The position numbers and the translations under genes were made by a program. From CAIVAT01 sp964355945 (GTDB taxonomy: Bacteria; Bacteroidota; Bacteroidia; Bacteroidales; FEN-979), in assembly GCA_964355945.1 (NCBI GenBank), contig CAYHGE010000073.1:1-18374 (forward strand): a DNA stretch of 18,374 bases, in the 5' to 3' direction. The notes under the pieces were generated by a model. That model was given only the letters and a program-made list of their open reading frames with translations, had not been told where the DNA came from and searched no databases. Positions 7,152-13,827 of the stretch are shown in pieces (the first letter of the stretch is position 1; each line of letters opens with the position of its first letter).

Positions 7152-7907
7152 ATGGACACACCAATCATTTCAGTCAGGGCACTTGTCAAAACCTATATAA
7201 TGGGGGATGTGGAGGTTCACGCGCTGCGAGGGGTCAATGCGGAAATCGGGAGGGATGACTTCGTGGCCATACTCGGGAAAAGCGGTTCCGGGAAGTCAAC
7301 CTTCATGAACATTGTCGGTTGTCTCGATGTGCCAACCCGTGGTCAGTACCAGCTTGATGGCGTAGATGTCAGCAGCCTTACCAAAGATCAGCTTGCCAAC
7401 CTCAGAAACCGAAAGATCGGGTTTGTATTTCAGTCATTTAATCTGCTTTCAAGGACTTCAGCGTTGGAAAATGTCGAACTTCCACTGATGTATAACAAGA
7501 AAATAACCTCACGGGAAATGAGGGAGCGATCGCTGAACGCGCTCGAAGCGGTGGGTCTTGCTGACCGTGCACACCATTTTCCGAACCAACTCTCCGGCGG
7601 TGAACAGCAGCGTGTGGCCATTGCACGATCCCTGGTGAACGATCCGGTGGTGATTCTGGCCGATGAACCCACCGGAAACCTTGACACCCGTACAAGCCTT
7701 GAAGTGATGGCCATCTTCCAGAAGCTGAACAACAAGGGGATCACCATCGTCATTGTAACGCATGAGGCAGATATCGCTTCATTTACAAAACGAAATATCA
7801 CATTCCGCGATGGTAAAATCATTAAATCCGTTGAAGTGGATAAACCAAGGAATGCCATATATGAATTGGCTAACATGCCTGTGATGGCTGAGGAGGAAGA
7901 AGTATGA
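7152..7907 (+). CDS. MacB/LolD-type ABC transporter ATPase
   Basis: A 251-residue nucleotide-binding protein with all ABC motifs: Walker A GKSGSGKS (42-49), Q-loop Gln94, signature LSGGEQQR (147-154), Walker B VVILADEP with catalytic Glu172, D-loop GNLD and H-loop His204. The sequence belongs to the MacB/LolD/FtsE group, which powers mechanotransmission rather than classic transport. In E. coli MacB the ATPase is fused to the permease; here they are separate genes overlapping by 4 nt (ATGA). The ATG at 7152 is chosen because it gives the family N-terminus and lies one base after the adaptor stop; an in-frame ATG at 7101 would overlap the adaptor. Confidence 0.95.
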   Translation: MDTPIISVRALVKTYIMGDVEVHALRGVNAEIGRDDFVAILGKSGSGKSTFMNIVGCLDVPTRGQYQLDGVDVSSLTKDQLANLRNRKIGFVFQSFNLLSRTSALENVELPLMYNKKITSREMRERSLNALEAVGLADRAHHFPNQLSGGEQQRVAIARSLVNDPVVILADEPTGNLDTRTSLEVMAIFQKLNNKGITIVIVTHEADIASFTKRNITFRDGKIIKSVEVDKPRNAIYELANMPVMAEEEEV

Positions 7908-9031
7908 AAATGAAAAATCTGTTAAAAGCAGCCCTTCGGTCACTTGCGAAAAATAAAATGCGCACCTTCCTTACCATGCTTGGCATCATCATCGGGGTTG
8001 CATCTGTGATTGCCATGCTGGCCATTGGCCAGGGTTCCAAACAAAGCATCCAGGCCCAGATCTCCACCCTGGGGACCAACGTGCTCATGATCTTTCCACA
8101 GGCCAGCAGTACCGGCGGCGTGCGCATGGAGGCAGGCTCTTCCCAGAAGATGACCATCGAGGATGTTGCTGCAGTCTCAGAACGTTGTCCATCAGTGGCA
8201 TTCGTGACACCGCAGGTGCGCAGCAGCGGCCAACTTGTTAACGGAAATTTGAACTGGAGAACATCGGTTTACGGTGTTTATCCGAATTACTTTGAGATCA
8301 GGAACCTCAACCTGATCAGCGGAAGCTTATTCACCATGAGTGACGACCGCAGCGCAACCAAAGTTTGTGTGATCGGGCAAACGGTGGTCACAAACCTGTT
8401 TGGCACAGATGCTGACCCGGTAGGGAGTTTTATCCGGATCAATAAAATTCCGTTTAAGATAGTGGGCGTTACCGAGAAAAAAGGGCAAAACGCTTACGGG
8501 CAGGACCAGGACGATATGGTGATCGCCCCGTTTTCCACCGTGCAGAAGCGAATCATGGCCATTACCCACATTCAGAGCATGCTTGCGTCAGCCAGGTCAG
8601 AACCGCAGATAACCAACGCATCAAAGGAGATCACCGATGTGCTGAAGGCCAAACACAACCTGGGACCGTCGGAAGATCCCGATTTTACCATACGTACACA
8701 AACCGACATTGCTGCAGCAGCCACTGCCACCTCTGGAATTCTCACCATTTTGCTTGCAACCATTGCCAGCATCTCCCTGCTTGTCGGGGGCATCGGGATC
8801 ATGAACATCATGCTGGTATCGGTGACAGAACGTACCCGTGAGATTGGGATCCGCATGAGCGTGGGCGCCCGCGGGCGTGACGTCCTGCTTCAGTTTCTCA
8901 TCGAAGCACTGCTGATCAGCCTGCTTGGAGGTTTCATAGGTGTTTCGCTTGGGGTTCTTGTCTCCCAGCTGATTGCCAACATCCTCAACTGGCCGGTGAC
9001 CATCACGATCCAGTCCATCCTGATGTCGTTC
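7904..9031 (+). CDS. MacB-type ABC transporter permease, 3' end in gap
   Basis: 376 residues are visible before the scaffold gap. The protein has the MacB/FtsX layout: TM1 at about 21-43 (TFLTMLGIIIGVASVIAMLA), a periplasmic MacB_PCD domain (about 45-270), then TM2 at about 278-303 (GILTILLATIASISLLVGGI), the conserved cytoplasmic segment VTERTREIGIRMSVGA (305-320) and TM3 at about 330-360. Family members are usually about 400-410 residues, so about 30 residues including the last membrane helix are missing in the gap. It works with the ATPase, whose stop overlaps this start (ATGA), and with the adaptor and TolC-like channel upstream. The substrate is unknown; MacB relatives export macrolides, peptides, toxins or lipoproteins. 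Confidence 0.92.
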
Positions 9032-9131
9032 NNNNNNNNNNNNNNNNNNNNNNNNNNNNNNNNNNNNNNNNNNNNNNNNNNNNNNNNNNNNNNNNNNNNN
9101 NNNNNNNNNNNNNNNNNNNNNNNNNNNNNNN
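9032..9131. other. Scaffold gap of exactly 100 N
   Basis: One hundred N separate two convergent genes, both cut: the MacB-type permease (plus) and thymidylate kinase (minus). From usual family lengths, about 30 permease codons and about 60 kinase codons are missing, so the true gap is probably at least about 270 bp; the 100 N is a placeholder. Confidence 0.95.
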
Positions 9132-9565
9132 CGTGCCATGCTGATTTCGGGGAAGATGTCGATATAGATGTTGATATCCGGCCGCAGAAGTTCAGCACTC
9201 AGGGAGTTTGCCCCGATCACCCAGTCGAGAGGCATGTGGGCACCATGATAGGCATACGAAGAGAGATAATACCGGTCGGTAATAACAGTATAACCTTCTT
9301 CCATTTTCTTAAGGATCCCATCGGTTTTGTTCAGCAGGTGATCCAGTCTGTCGGCTACGAAAAGCCCGGCAATGGTGCGGTGATCAGCTTCAATTTTATG
9401 GCTGAAGATGCTCCTGATGACAGACCCGATGTGGCTGTTGGTGGGTTCAACCGTGCAATAGACTTTATGCCCGGCTTTTTCCAGGTGTTCGGTCAGCAGT
9501 TTTACCTGGGTGCTTTTTCCGCTTCCATCAATGCCTTCAAAGGCGATAAACAGGTTTTTTCTCAT
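9132..9565 (-). CDS. tmk: Thymidylate kinase (dTMP kinase), C-terminus in gap
   Basis: 144 residues of thymidylate kinase, which phosphorylates dTMP to dTDP for DNA synthesis. Visible motifs are the P-loop GIDGSGKS (11-18), the EPT segment (40-42) in place of the more common REPG, ADRLDH (71-76), and DRYYLSSYAYHGA (97-109), the DRY substrate-binding region. Family members are usually about 205-215 residues, so roughly 60 residues including the LID region lie in the gap. The ATG at 9565 gives the expected MRKNLFIAFEGIDGSGKS start. The gene converges on the exporter operon, to which it has no functional link. Confidence 0.95.
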
Positions 9566-9590
9566 CTTCTTTCAGGATCATTTCACCGTA

Positions 9591-9598
9591 CAAAAGTA
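9591..9598 (-). promoter_or_regulatory. Bacteroidota -7 element for tmk
   Basis: On the minus strand this reads TACTTTTG, matching TAnnTTTG, 25 nt upstream of the tmk ATG. That would give a 5' leader of roughly 20 nt. No convincing TTG -33 box is seen at the usual distance. Confidence 0.45.
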
Positions 9599-9666
9599 AT
9601 GTAAAATCCGGTTTCTCTTTTCCCCTGATGAAATGGCGATTGAAGAAATGAGCTGAAGCCAATTTG

Positions 9667-10080
9667 TTAATTGTAATTCACGAATATCTTGTAAGGACCT
9701 GATGGCTGAAACAACCCGCTTTTAACCTCTTCGTCGAATGCAACATTTAAACAGATGCTGGTCATGTCAATGGAGGCAGCCTGCTGCCTTTTTAAGCTCA
9801 GGCTGTAACTCACTTTTTGTGTCCCGTCTTTTCCCGTCAGCACTGGTTGGAGGTCCGATATACATATTTCAAAAACGCAGTTCGCTCCGTTTTTCAGGAG
9901 AAATTCGGTGCCGTTCGGAGAAGATAATGACATGCTGCAAATGTCCTCCGGACCAATGATCGTTGCCTTAATATTGGCAGTACAGGTTAACTGTGCAATA
10001 GAGGAGGAGGTCGTCAATACCAGCACCATGATTGTGAATAATGAGGTGATGACTGCTTTCGTTATTCTTTTAAGCTCCAT
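9667..10080 (-). CDS. Small secreted protein, DUF4402-like
   Basis: A 137-residue protein with a clear signal peptide (MELKRITKAVITSLFTIMVL, then a hydrophobic stretch ending TTSSSIAQ, cleavage near 29/30). The mature part begins LTCTANIKATIIGPEDI and ends GPYKIFVNYN. An early Ala-rich strand plus a terminal VNYN is the pattern of DUF4402, a secreted beta-sandwich family common in Bacteroidota. The match is by eye and the usual LNFG motif is not obvious. Five cysteines (33, 48, 69, 73, 110) suggest disulfides, with one left unpaired. Function unknown. The ATG at 10080 starts at the signal peptide; a TTG at 10140 would read through an inverted repeat and is rejected. Its downstream neighbour on the same strand is tmk. 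Confidence 0.7.
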   Translation of the reverse strand: MELKRITKAVITSLFTIMVLVLTTSSSIAQLTCTANIKATIIGPEDICSMSLSSPNGTEFLLKNGANCVFEICISDLQPVLTGKDGTQKVSYSLSLKRQQAASIDMTSICLNVAFDEEVKSGLFQPSGPYKIFVNYN

Positions 10081-10102
10081 GATTCTGCAATGTTTATAAC
10101 CC

Positions 10103-10136
10103 GGGATTCCTGTAAATTGACTAATTACAGGAACCC
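10103..10136. promoter_or_regulatory. Inverted repeat upstream of the secreted-protein gene
   Basis: Arms TTCCTGTAA (10107-10115) and TTACAGGAA (10125-10133) are a perfect 9-bp dyad around a 9-nt centre. Outer GGG and CCC extend the stem to 12 bp with one bulged A. It lies about 23-56 nt upstream of the ATG at 10080, where an operator or a 5' leader stem-loop would sit. No matching regulator is known to me. Confidence 0.4.
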
Positions 10137-10140
10137 ACAA

Positions 10141-10440
10141 TGAAATAATTGAGCCAAAGAAATGGATGGGATAAACAACCGGAAAACAAAGTGTTGGACA
10201 TAATCAGGTTATTAACATGTTCTCAATGTCGGAGTAGAATCCAGATATGAGAGCGTTTCTGCACGCCAAAAACCAGGTTCAAGATATACACCCCTCTGTG
10301 CTTCCCTGCTTAGGGGGCGTGAGAAACCGGGGCAGGACAGGCATGAACATGGCGGTACATCAGCATTCTTTCATTTTATTTGTGAAGATTTTAACGATAT
10401 TGAAAAAAATTTATATCTTTGTCAAGAATAATTCTAAATA
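10141..10440. other. 300-bp divergent intergenic region before nuoA
   Basis: This spacer separates the minus-strand secreted-protein gene from the nuo operon. A 64-codon plus frame (10247-10441) has no recognisable feature and ends on the first base of nuoA; I do not count it as a gene. A weak stem (CACCCCT near 10288 with AGGGGGCGTG near 10313) may form. The last 60 bases are AT-rich and hold the probable nuoA promoter. Nothing else is recognised. Confidence 0.5.
10414..10421 (+). promoter_or_regulatory. Bacteroidota -7 element for the nuo operon
   Basis: TATCTTTG matches TAnnTTTG and ends 19 nt before the nuoA ATG. At the expected upstream distance (10389-10394) the sequence is TTTTAA, a weak -33 match. 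The leader would be about 12-15 nt, AT-rich, with no Shine-Dalgarno sequence, as is usual in Bacteroidota. It is the only strong -7 match in the AT-rich 60 bases before nuoA and probably drives the whole operon. Confidence 0.55.
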
Positions 10441-10824
10441 ATGGACGCCAGCTTTCTTCCGTCAGATTACATTCCCGTGTTGGTTCAGTCAGCAGTCGCT
10501 TTTGGTTTTGTGGCAGTTACAATGTTTGCAACCCATGTTATCGGAGGCAAGCGCAAGAAATTTCACACCATCCGGAAGGATCAGAATTTTGAATGTGGAA
10601 TCGAAATAAAAGGAAATGCCCGCTTCCCTTTCTCTGTCAAATATTTTTTGATCGCCATCCTTTTTGTCCTTTTCGATGTGGAGATCATCTTCTTCTATCC
10701 ATGGGCGGTTAATTTCAAGGAATTTGGCTGGGAAGGTTTTTGGGAAATGCTCTTATTCCTGGGTTTTCTGCTGTTCGGTTTTTGGTATATTATTAAAAAA
10801 GGTGCCCTTAACTGGGAGGATTAG
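10441..10824 (+). CDS. nuoA: NADH-quinone oxidoreductase subunit A
   Basis: A 127-residue membrane subunit of complex I. Three membrane helices lie at about 11-33, 66-88 and 100-120. The family motifs are present: FECGIE (50-55) in the loop that lines the quinone channel, and FDVEIIFFYPWA (78-89) with the conserved acidic pair Asp79/Glu81. It sits at the junction of membrane and peripheral arms with NuoH, NuoJ and NuoK. First gene of the operon, with a probable -7 element just upstream. The 109-nt spacer to nuoB holds an imperfect inverted repeat. Confidence 0.97.
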   Translation: MDASFLPSDYIPVLVQSAVAFGFVAVTMFATHVIGGKRKKFHTIRKDQNFECGIEIKGNARFPFSVKYFLIAILFVLFDVEIIFFYPWAVNFKEFGWEGFWEMLLFLGFLLFGFWYIIKKGALNWED

Positions 10825-10825
10825 A

Positions 10826-10925
10826 AAAATGCAAAATGCAGAGTGCAAAAGCAAAATTCAAATTTCGGCAGTACTTGTAGCAGCACAAATATTTGACATT
10901 TGACTTTGCATTTTCCAATTTGAAT
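10826..10925. repeat. AT-rich imperfect inverted repeat between nuoA and nuoB
   Basis: The nuoA-nuoB spacer has a perfect 10-bp pair, AAAATGCAAA (10826-10835) and TTTGCATTTT (10905-10914). A second pair, ATTCAAATT (10856-10864) and AATTTGAAT (10917-10925), is not nested within it, so the two stems would compete. The spacer is rich in tandem TGCAAAA-like words. It looks like a degraded small inverted-repeat element rather than a terminator. Confidence 0.45.
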
Positions 10926-10933
10926 TCAAATAA

Positions 10934-11488
10934 ATGGATAGGACGATTCCTACATATAACAAAGTTGAACCACCCGACGGGTACACCGCCCCCGGGATTT
11001 TTGCGACCTCATTTGATAAAGTGGTTGGAATAGCCAGGAGTAATTCGATCTGGCCGTTACCTTTCGCTACCTCATGTTGCGGCATTGAATTCATGGCAAC
11101 CATGGGTGCCCATTATGATCTCGGCAGGTTTGGTGCTGAACGGCTTAGCTTTAGCCCGCGTCAGGCCGACTTGCTGATGGTGATGGGGACAATTGCAAAA
11201 AAAATGGCCCCCGTTATTCAACAGGTTTACATCCAGATGGCCGAACCACGTTGGGTACTTGCCGTTGGAGCCTGTGCGTCAAGCGGAGGAATATTCGACA
11301 CCTACAGCGTACTTCAGGGTATTGACCGTGTGGTTCCCGTGGATGTGTATGTGCCGGGTTGTCCACCACGGCCCGAGCAGATCATCAACGGCTTTATGAA
11401 GATACAGGACCTGGTGGTTCATGAATCATTAAGGCGCAGGTACTCCCCGGAATACAGGGAGTTGCTGGCCTCATACGGGATCATGTAG
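10934..11488 (+). CDS. nuoB: NADH-quinone oxidoreductase subunit B
   Basis: A 184-residue peripheral-arm subunit that carries cluster N2, the last Fe-S cluster before quinone. The four ligands are visible: tandem Cys48-Cys49 in SCCGIEFMA, Cys114 in GACASSGG and Cys143 in PGCPPRPE. Length is normal for the family. The stop codon TAG lies inside a 34-nt palindrome that fills most of the 43-nt spacer to nuoC. Confidence 0.98.
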   Translation: MDRTIPTYNKVEPPDGYTAPGIFATSFDKVVGIARSNSIWPLPFATSCCGIEFMATMGAHYDLGRFGAERLSFSPRQADLLMVMGTIAKKMAPVIQQVYIQMAEPRWVLAVGACASSGGIFDTYSVLQGIDRVVPVDVYVPGCPPRPEQIINGFMKIQDLVVHESLRRRYSPEYRELLASYGIM

Positions 11489-11515
11489 ATACAGGGCATG
11501 CCCCGTATCTACATG
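11482..11515. repeat. 34-nt palindrome spanning the nuoB stop
   Basis: Two 17-nt arms meet with no loop at a GCATGC centre (arms 11482-11498 and 11499-11515), with a single mismatch (A11492 against C11505). The left arm contains the last Met codon and stop of nuoB (ATG TAG). As RNA it could form a long hairpin immediately after translation of nuoB ends. No T-run follows, so it is more likely an RNA-processing or stability element, or a dispersed palindrome, than a terminator. Confidence 0.75.
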
Positions 11516-11531
11516 TCGATTATTTAAAAAG

Positions 11532-12026
11532 ATGGAAAACACCTACATAACAGATCAGCTGCATAAGTACTTCTCCCACGACATCCTCGAAAAGGATACC
11601 GGCGGAGATATCCTCACTGTGATCGTTACCTCCCCTGTGATCCATGAGGTGATCAGGTTTTTAAAGGAAAATGAAAATATGAACTTTAACTTCCTGACAG
11701 ATCTTTGTGGGATTCACTATCCCGACCGCGGGCTGCCGCTTGGCGTTGTCTATCATCTGCACAATCTGGCAGAAAATAAACGCATTCGCATTAAAACATT
11801 CGTTACTGTGAGCAATCCGACGATCCCCACGGTCACGGATCTTTTTTCAGCAGCCAACTGGATGGAACGCGAAACCTATGACTTTTACGGGATCCTCTTT
11901 GAAGGGCACCCCAACCTGAAACGGATTTTAAATGTAGAATACATGGACTTTTTCCCGATGCGCAAGGAATATCCGCTTGAGGATCCGACACGGGAAGATA
12001 AAGATGACCGATATTTTGGAAGATAA
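11532..12026 (+). CDS. nuoC: NADH-quinone oxidoreductase subunit C
   Basis: A 164-residue 30-kDa-type subunit of the connecting arm. The family signature runs from Glu112 to Arg131 (ERETYDFYGILFEGHPNLKR), and the C-terminus has the typical KEYPLEDPTREDKDDRYF stretch. NuoC has no cofactor and packs against NuoD, NuoG and NuoI. It is a separate gene, unlike the nuoCD fusion of E. coli or Bacteroides. Its last 23 nt overlap nuoD in another frame, indicating coupled translation. Confidence 0.96.
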   Translation: MENTYITDQLHKYFSHDILEKDTGGDILTVIVTSPVIHEVIRFLKENENMNFNFLTDLCGIHYPDRGLPLGVVYHLHNLAENKRIRIKTFVTVSNPTIPTVTDLFSAANWMERETYDFYGILFEGHPNLKRILNVEYMDFFPMRKEYPLEDPTREDKDDRYFGR

Positions 12027-13188
12027 GCAATATACCACACTTAACCTCGGCCCGACCCATCCGGCCACACACGGCATTTTCCAGAATGTGCTGACGCTTG
12101 ACGGAGAGCAGATCATCGATGCCGAGCAAACCATCGGATATATCCACCGTGCCTTTGAAAAGATTGCTGAACGCCGGCCATACTATCAGATCACACCCCT
12201 CACCGACCGGCTGAACTATTGCTCTTCACCCATCAATAACATCGGCTGGCATTTAACAGTGGAGAAACTGCTTGGTGTCAAAACCACGAAACGAATCGAT
12301 TATATGCGCATCATCCTGATGGAACTGGCGCGCATCACCGACCACCTCGTATGCAACAGCGTGATCGGTGTTGACAGCGGTGCGCTCACCGGTTTCATTT
12401 ACGTGTTCCAGGAACGGGAAAAGGTATATGAAATTTATGAAGAAGTTTCCGGAGCACGCCTTACCACCAACATGGGCCGCATCGGCGGATTTGAGCGGGA
12501 CTTTACCCCCATAGCAGTTCAAAAAATCAGGGCTTTCATCGATCATCTTCCGAAGGTTTTACTTGAATTCGAAAAACTGCTTCTGCGGAACCGGATTTTC
12601 ATGGACCGTACCATTGGTGTGGGCCCCATCAGCGGAGAGCGTGCATTGAACTATGGCTTTACCGGCCCAAACCTTCGTGCAGCCGGAGTTGACTATGATG
12701 TAAGGGTGATGACACCATATAGCAGTTACGACGATTTTGAATTTGTCATTCCTGTTGGAACACAGGGAGACACGTATGACCGGTTTTGTGTGCGTCAGCA
12801 GGAACTTTGGGAAAGTATCAAACTTGTCAGAAACGCCCTCGAAAACCTTCCGGAAGGAAATTTTCATGTTGACGCTCCTCAGTTTTACCTGCCGCCCAAG
12901 GAAGCTGTCTATTCAAAAATGGAATCGCTGATCTGGCATTTTAAAATCGTTATGGGAGAAATTGAGGTTCCGGTTGGTGAAGTGTTTCATTCGGTGGAAG
13001 GGGGCAATGGAGAACTTGGCTTCTACCTGGTGAGCGATGGAGGAAGAACCCCGTTCCGTCTGCATTTCCGCCGACCCGGATTCATCTATTACCAGGCTTA
13101 CCCGGAGATGATTAAGGGCGGAGTTTTATCAGATGCTATTTTAACGATGAGCAGCATGAATGTAATTGCAGGTGAATTGGATGCATGA
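12004..13188 (+). CDS. nuoD: NADH-quinone oxidoreductase subunit D
   Basis: A 394-residue 49-kDa-type subunit that forms the quinone site with NuoB. Visible are LNLGPTHPATHG (13-24), whose loop His is the quinone-contacting one, and DRLNY (69-73) with Tyr72 at the position of the conserved quinone-binding tyrosine. The start at 12004 (MTDILEDKQ) leaves a 23-nt overlap with nuoC; an in-frame ATG at 11977 would add nine basic residues and is less likely. A 24-bp palindrome lies in the 54-nt spacer before nuoE. Confidence 0.96.
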   Translation: MTDILEDKQYTTLNLGPTHPATHGIFQNVLTLDGEQIIDAEQTIGYIHRAFEKIAERRPYYQITPLTDRLNYCSSPINNIGWHLTVEKLLGVKTTKRIDYMRIILMELARITDHLVCNSVIGVDSGALTGFIYVFQEREKVYEIYEEVSGARLTTNMGRIGGFERDFTPIAVQKIRAFIDHLPKVLLEFEKLLLRNRIFMDRTIGVGPISGERALNYGFTGPNLRAAGVDYDVRVMTPYSSYDDFEFVIPVGTQGDTYDRFCVRQQELWESIKLVRNALENLPEGNFHVDAPQFYLPPKEAVYSKMESLIWHFKIVMGEIEVPVGEVFHSVEGGNGELGFYLVSDGGRTPFRLHFRRPGFIYYQAYPEMIKGGVLSDAILTMSSMNVIAGELDA

Positions 13189-13197
13189 TTTGTTTGT

Positions 13198-13221
13198 AGA
13201 GACGGCCCATGGGCCGTCTCT
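13198..13221. repeat. 24-bp perfect palindrome between nuoD and nuoE
   Basis: The arms AGAGACGGCCCA (13198-13209) and TGGGCCGTCTCT (13210-13221) are exact reverse complements with no loop; T13197 and G13222 could add a wobble pair in RNA. Palindromes with GAGACG/CGTCTC outer arms and a CATG centre are, from memory, dispersed repeats in several Bacteroidota and cyanobacterial genomes. There is no T-run, so read-through into nuoE is expected. Confidence 0.8.
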
Positions 13222-13242
13222 GTTAAGATTGACAATAAAACA

Positions 13243-13827
13243 ATGAAAAACAGTAATATAATACACCACCCCCGGTTTGCCCGCGAAGGCAAATCAGTCG
13301 CATTCACACCTGCTGTGCTTGCAAAGGTGCATGCCCTGATCCGGCGCTACCCGGAGGGTCAGCAGAAATCGGCTTTACTGCCGGTTTTGCATATTGCACA
13401 GGAAGAGCTGGGGGGCTATCTTTCTGTTGATGTTATGGATTATGTGGCCACACTCCTGGGTGTCCAGCCGATTGAAGTGTATGAAGTGGCTACATTTTAT
13501 TCAATGTTTTATCTCGAAAAAATGGGAAAATATGTGATAGAAGTCTGCCGGACCGGCCCATGTGCCATTTCGGGAGGCGAAAAGATTTTGGCACACCTTC
13601 AGGACGTTCTGGAGATAAAAACCGGTGAAACCACTCCTGATGGCGTTTTCACGCTGAAAGAGGTGGAGTGCCTGGGTTCCTGCGGTACCGGGCCGGTGAT
13701 GCAGGTCAACAGTGAATACTATGAGAAGCTCACACCTGGAAAGGTGGATAAGCTTATTGAAGACTTTCGTGAATATGCAAACAGAAACAAACCGGGCGGA
13801 TCATCATGGGTGGAAAAATTCTGCTAG
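13243..13827 (+). CDS. nuoE: NADH-quinone oxidoreductase subunit E
   Basis: A 194-residue 24-kDa-type subunit of the NADH-oxidising module. Its thioredoxin-like domain binds the [2Fe-2S] cluster N1a through Cys102 and Cys107 (VCRTGPC) and Cys143 and Cys147 (CLGSC), all present with normal spacing. The N-terminal helical part (about 20-90) includes the conserved EVYEVATFYSMF segment (78-89). The last 22 nt overlap nuoF, so E and F are probably translated together. Confidence 0.97.
   Translation: MKNSNIIHHPRFAREGKSVAFTPAVLAKVHALIRRYPEGQQKSALLPVLHIAQEELGGYLSVDVMDYVATLLGVQPIEVYEVATFYSMFYLEKMGKYVIEVCRTGPCAISGGEKILAHLQDVLEIKTGETTPDGVFTLKEVECLGSCGTGPVMQVNSEYYEKLTPGKVDKLIEDFREYANRNKPGGSSWVEKFC

Noticed and set aside
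8621..9565. A 314-residue minus-strand kinase reading through the first gap
   Set aside because: The part beyond the gap is antisense to the permease; only 9132-9565 is real thymidylate kinase.
7904..9604. A 566-residue plus-strand protein across the first gap
   Set aside because: It joins the true permease to antisense thymidylate kinase sequence through 100 N; the second half has no family features.
10247..10441. 64-codon frame upstream of nuoA
   Set aside because: No domain, signal or codon pattern, and it overlaps the nuoA promoter region.
11482..13221. The B/C and D/E palindromes as intrinsic terminators
   Set aside because: Neither is followed by a T-run, and both lie inside an operon whose downstream genes need read-through.
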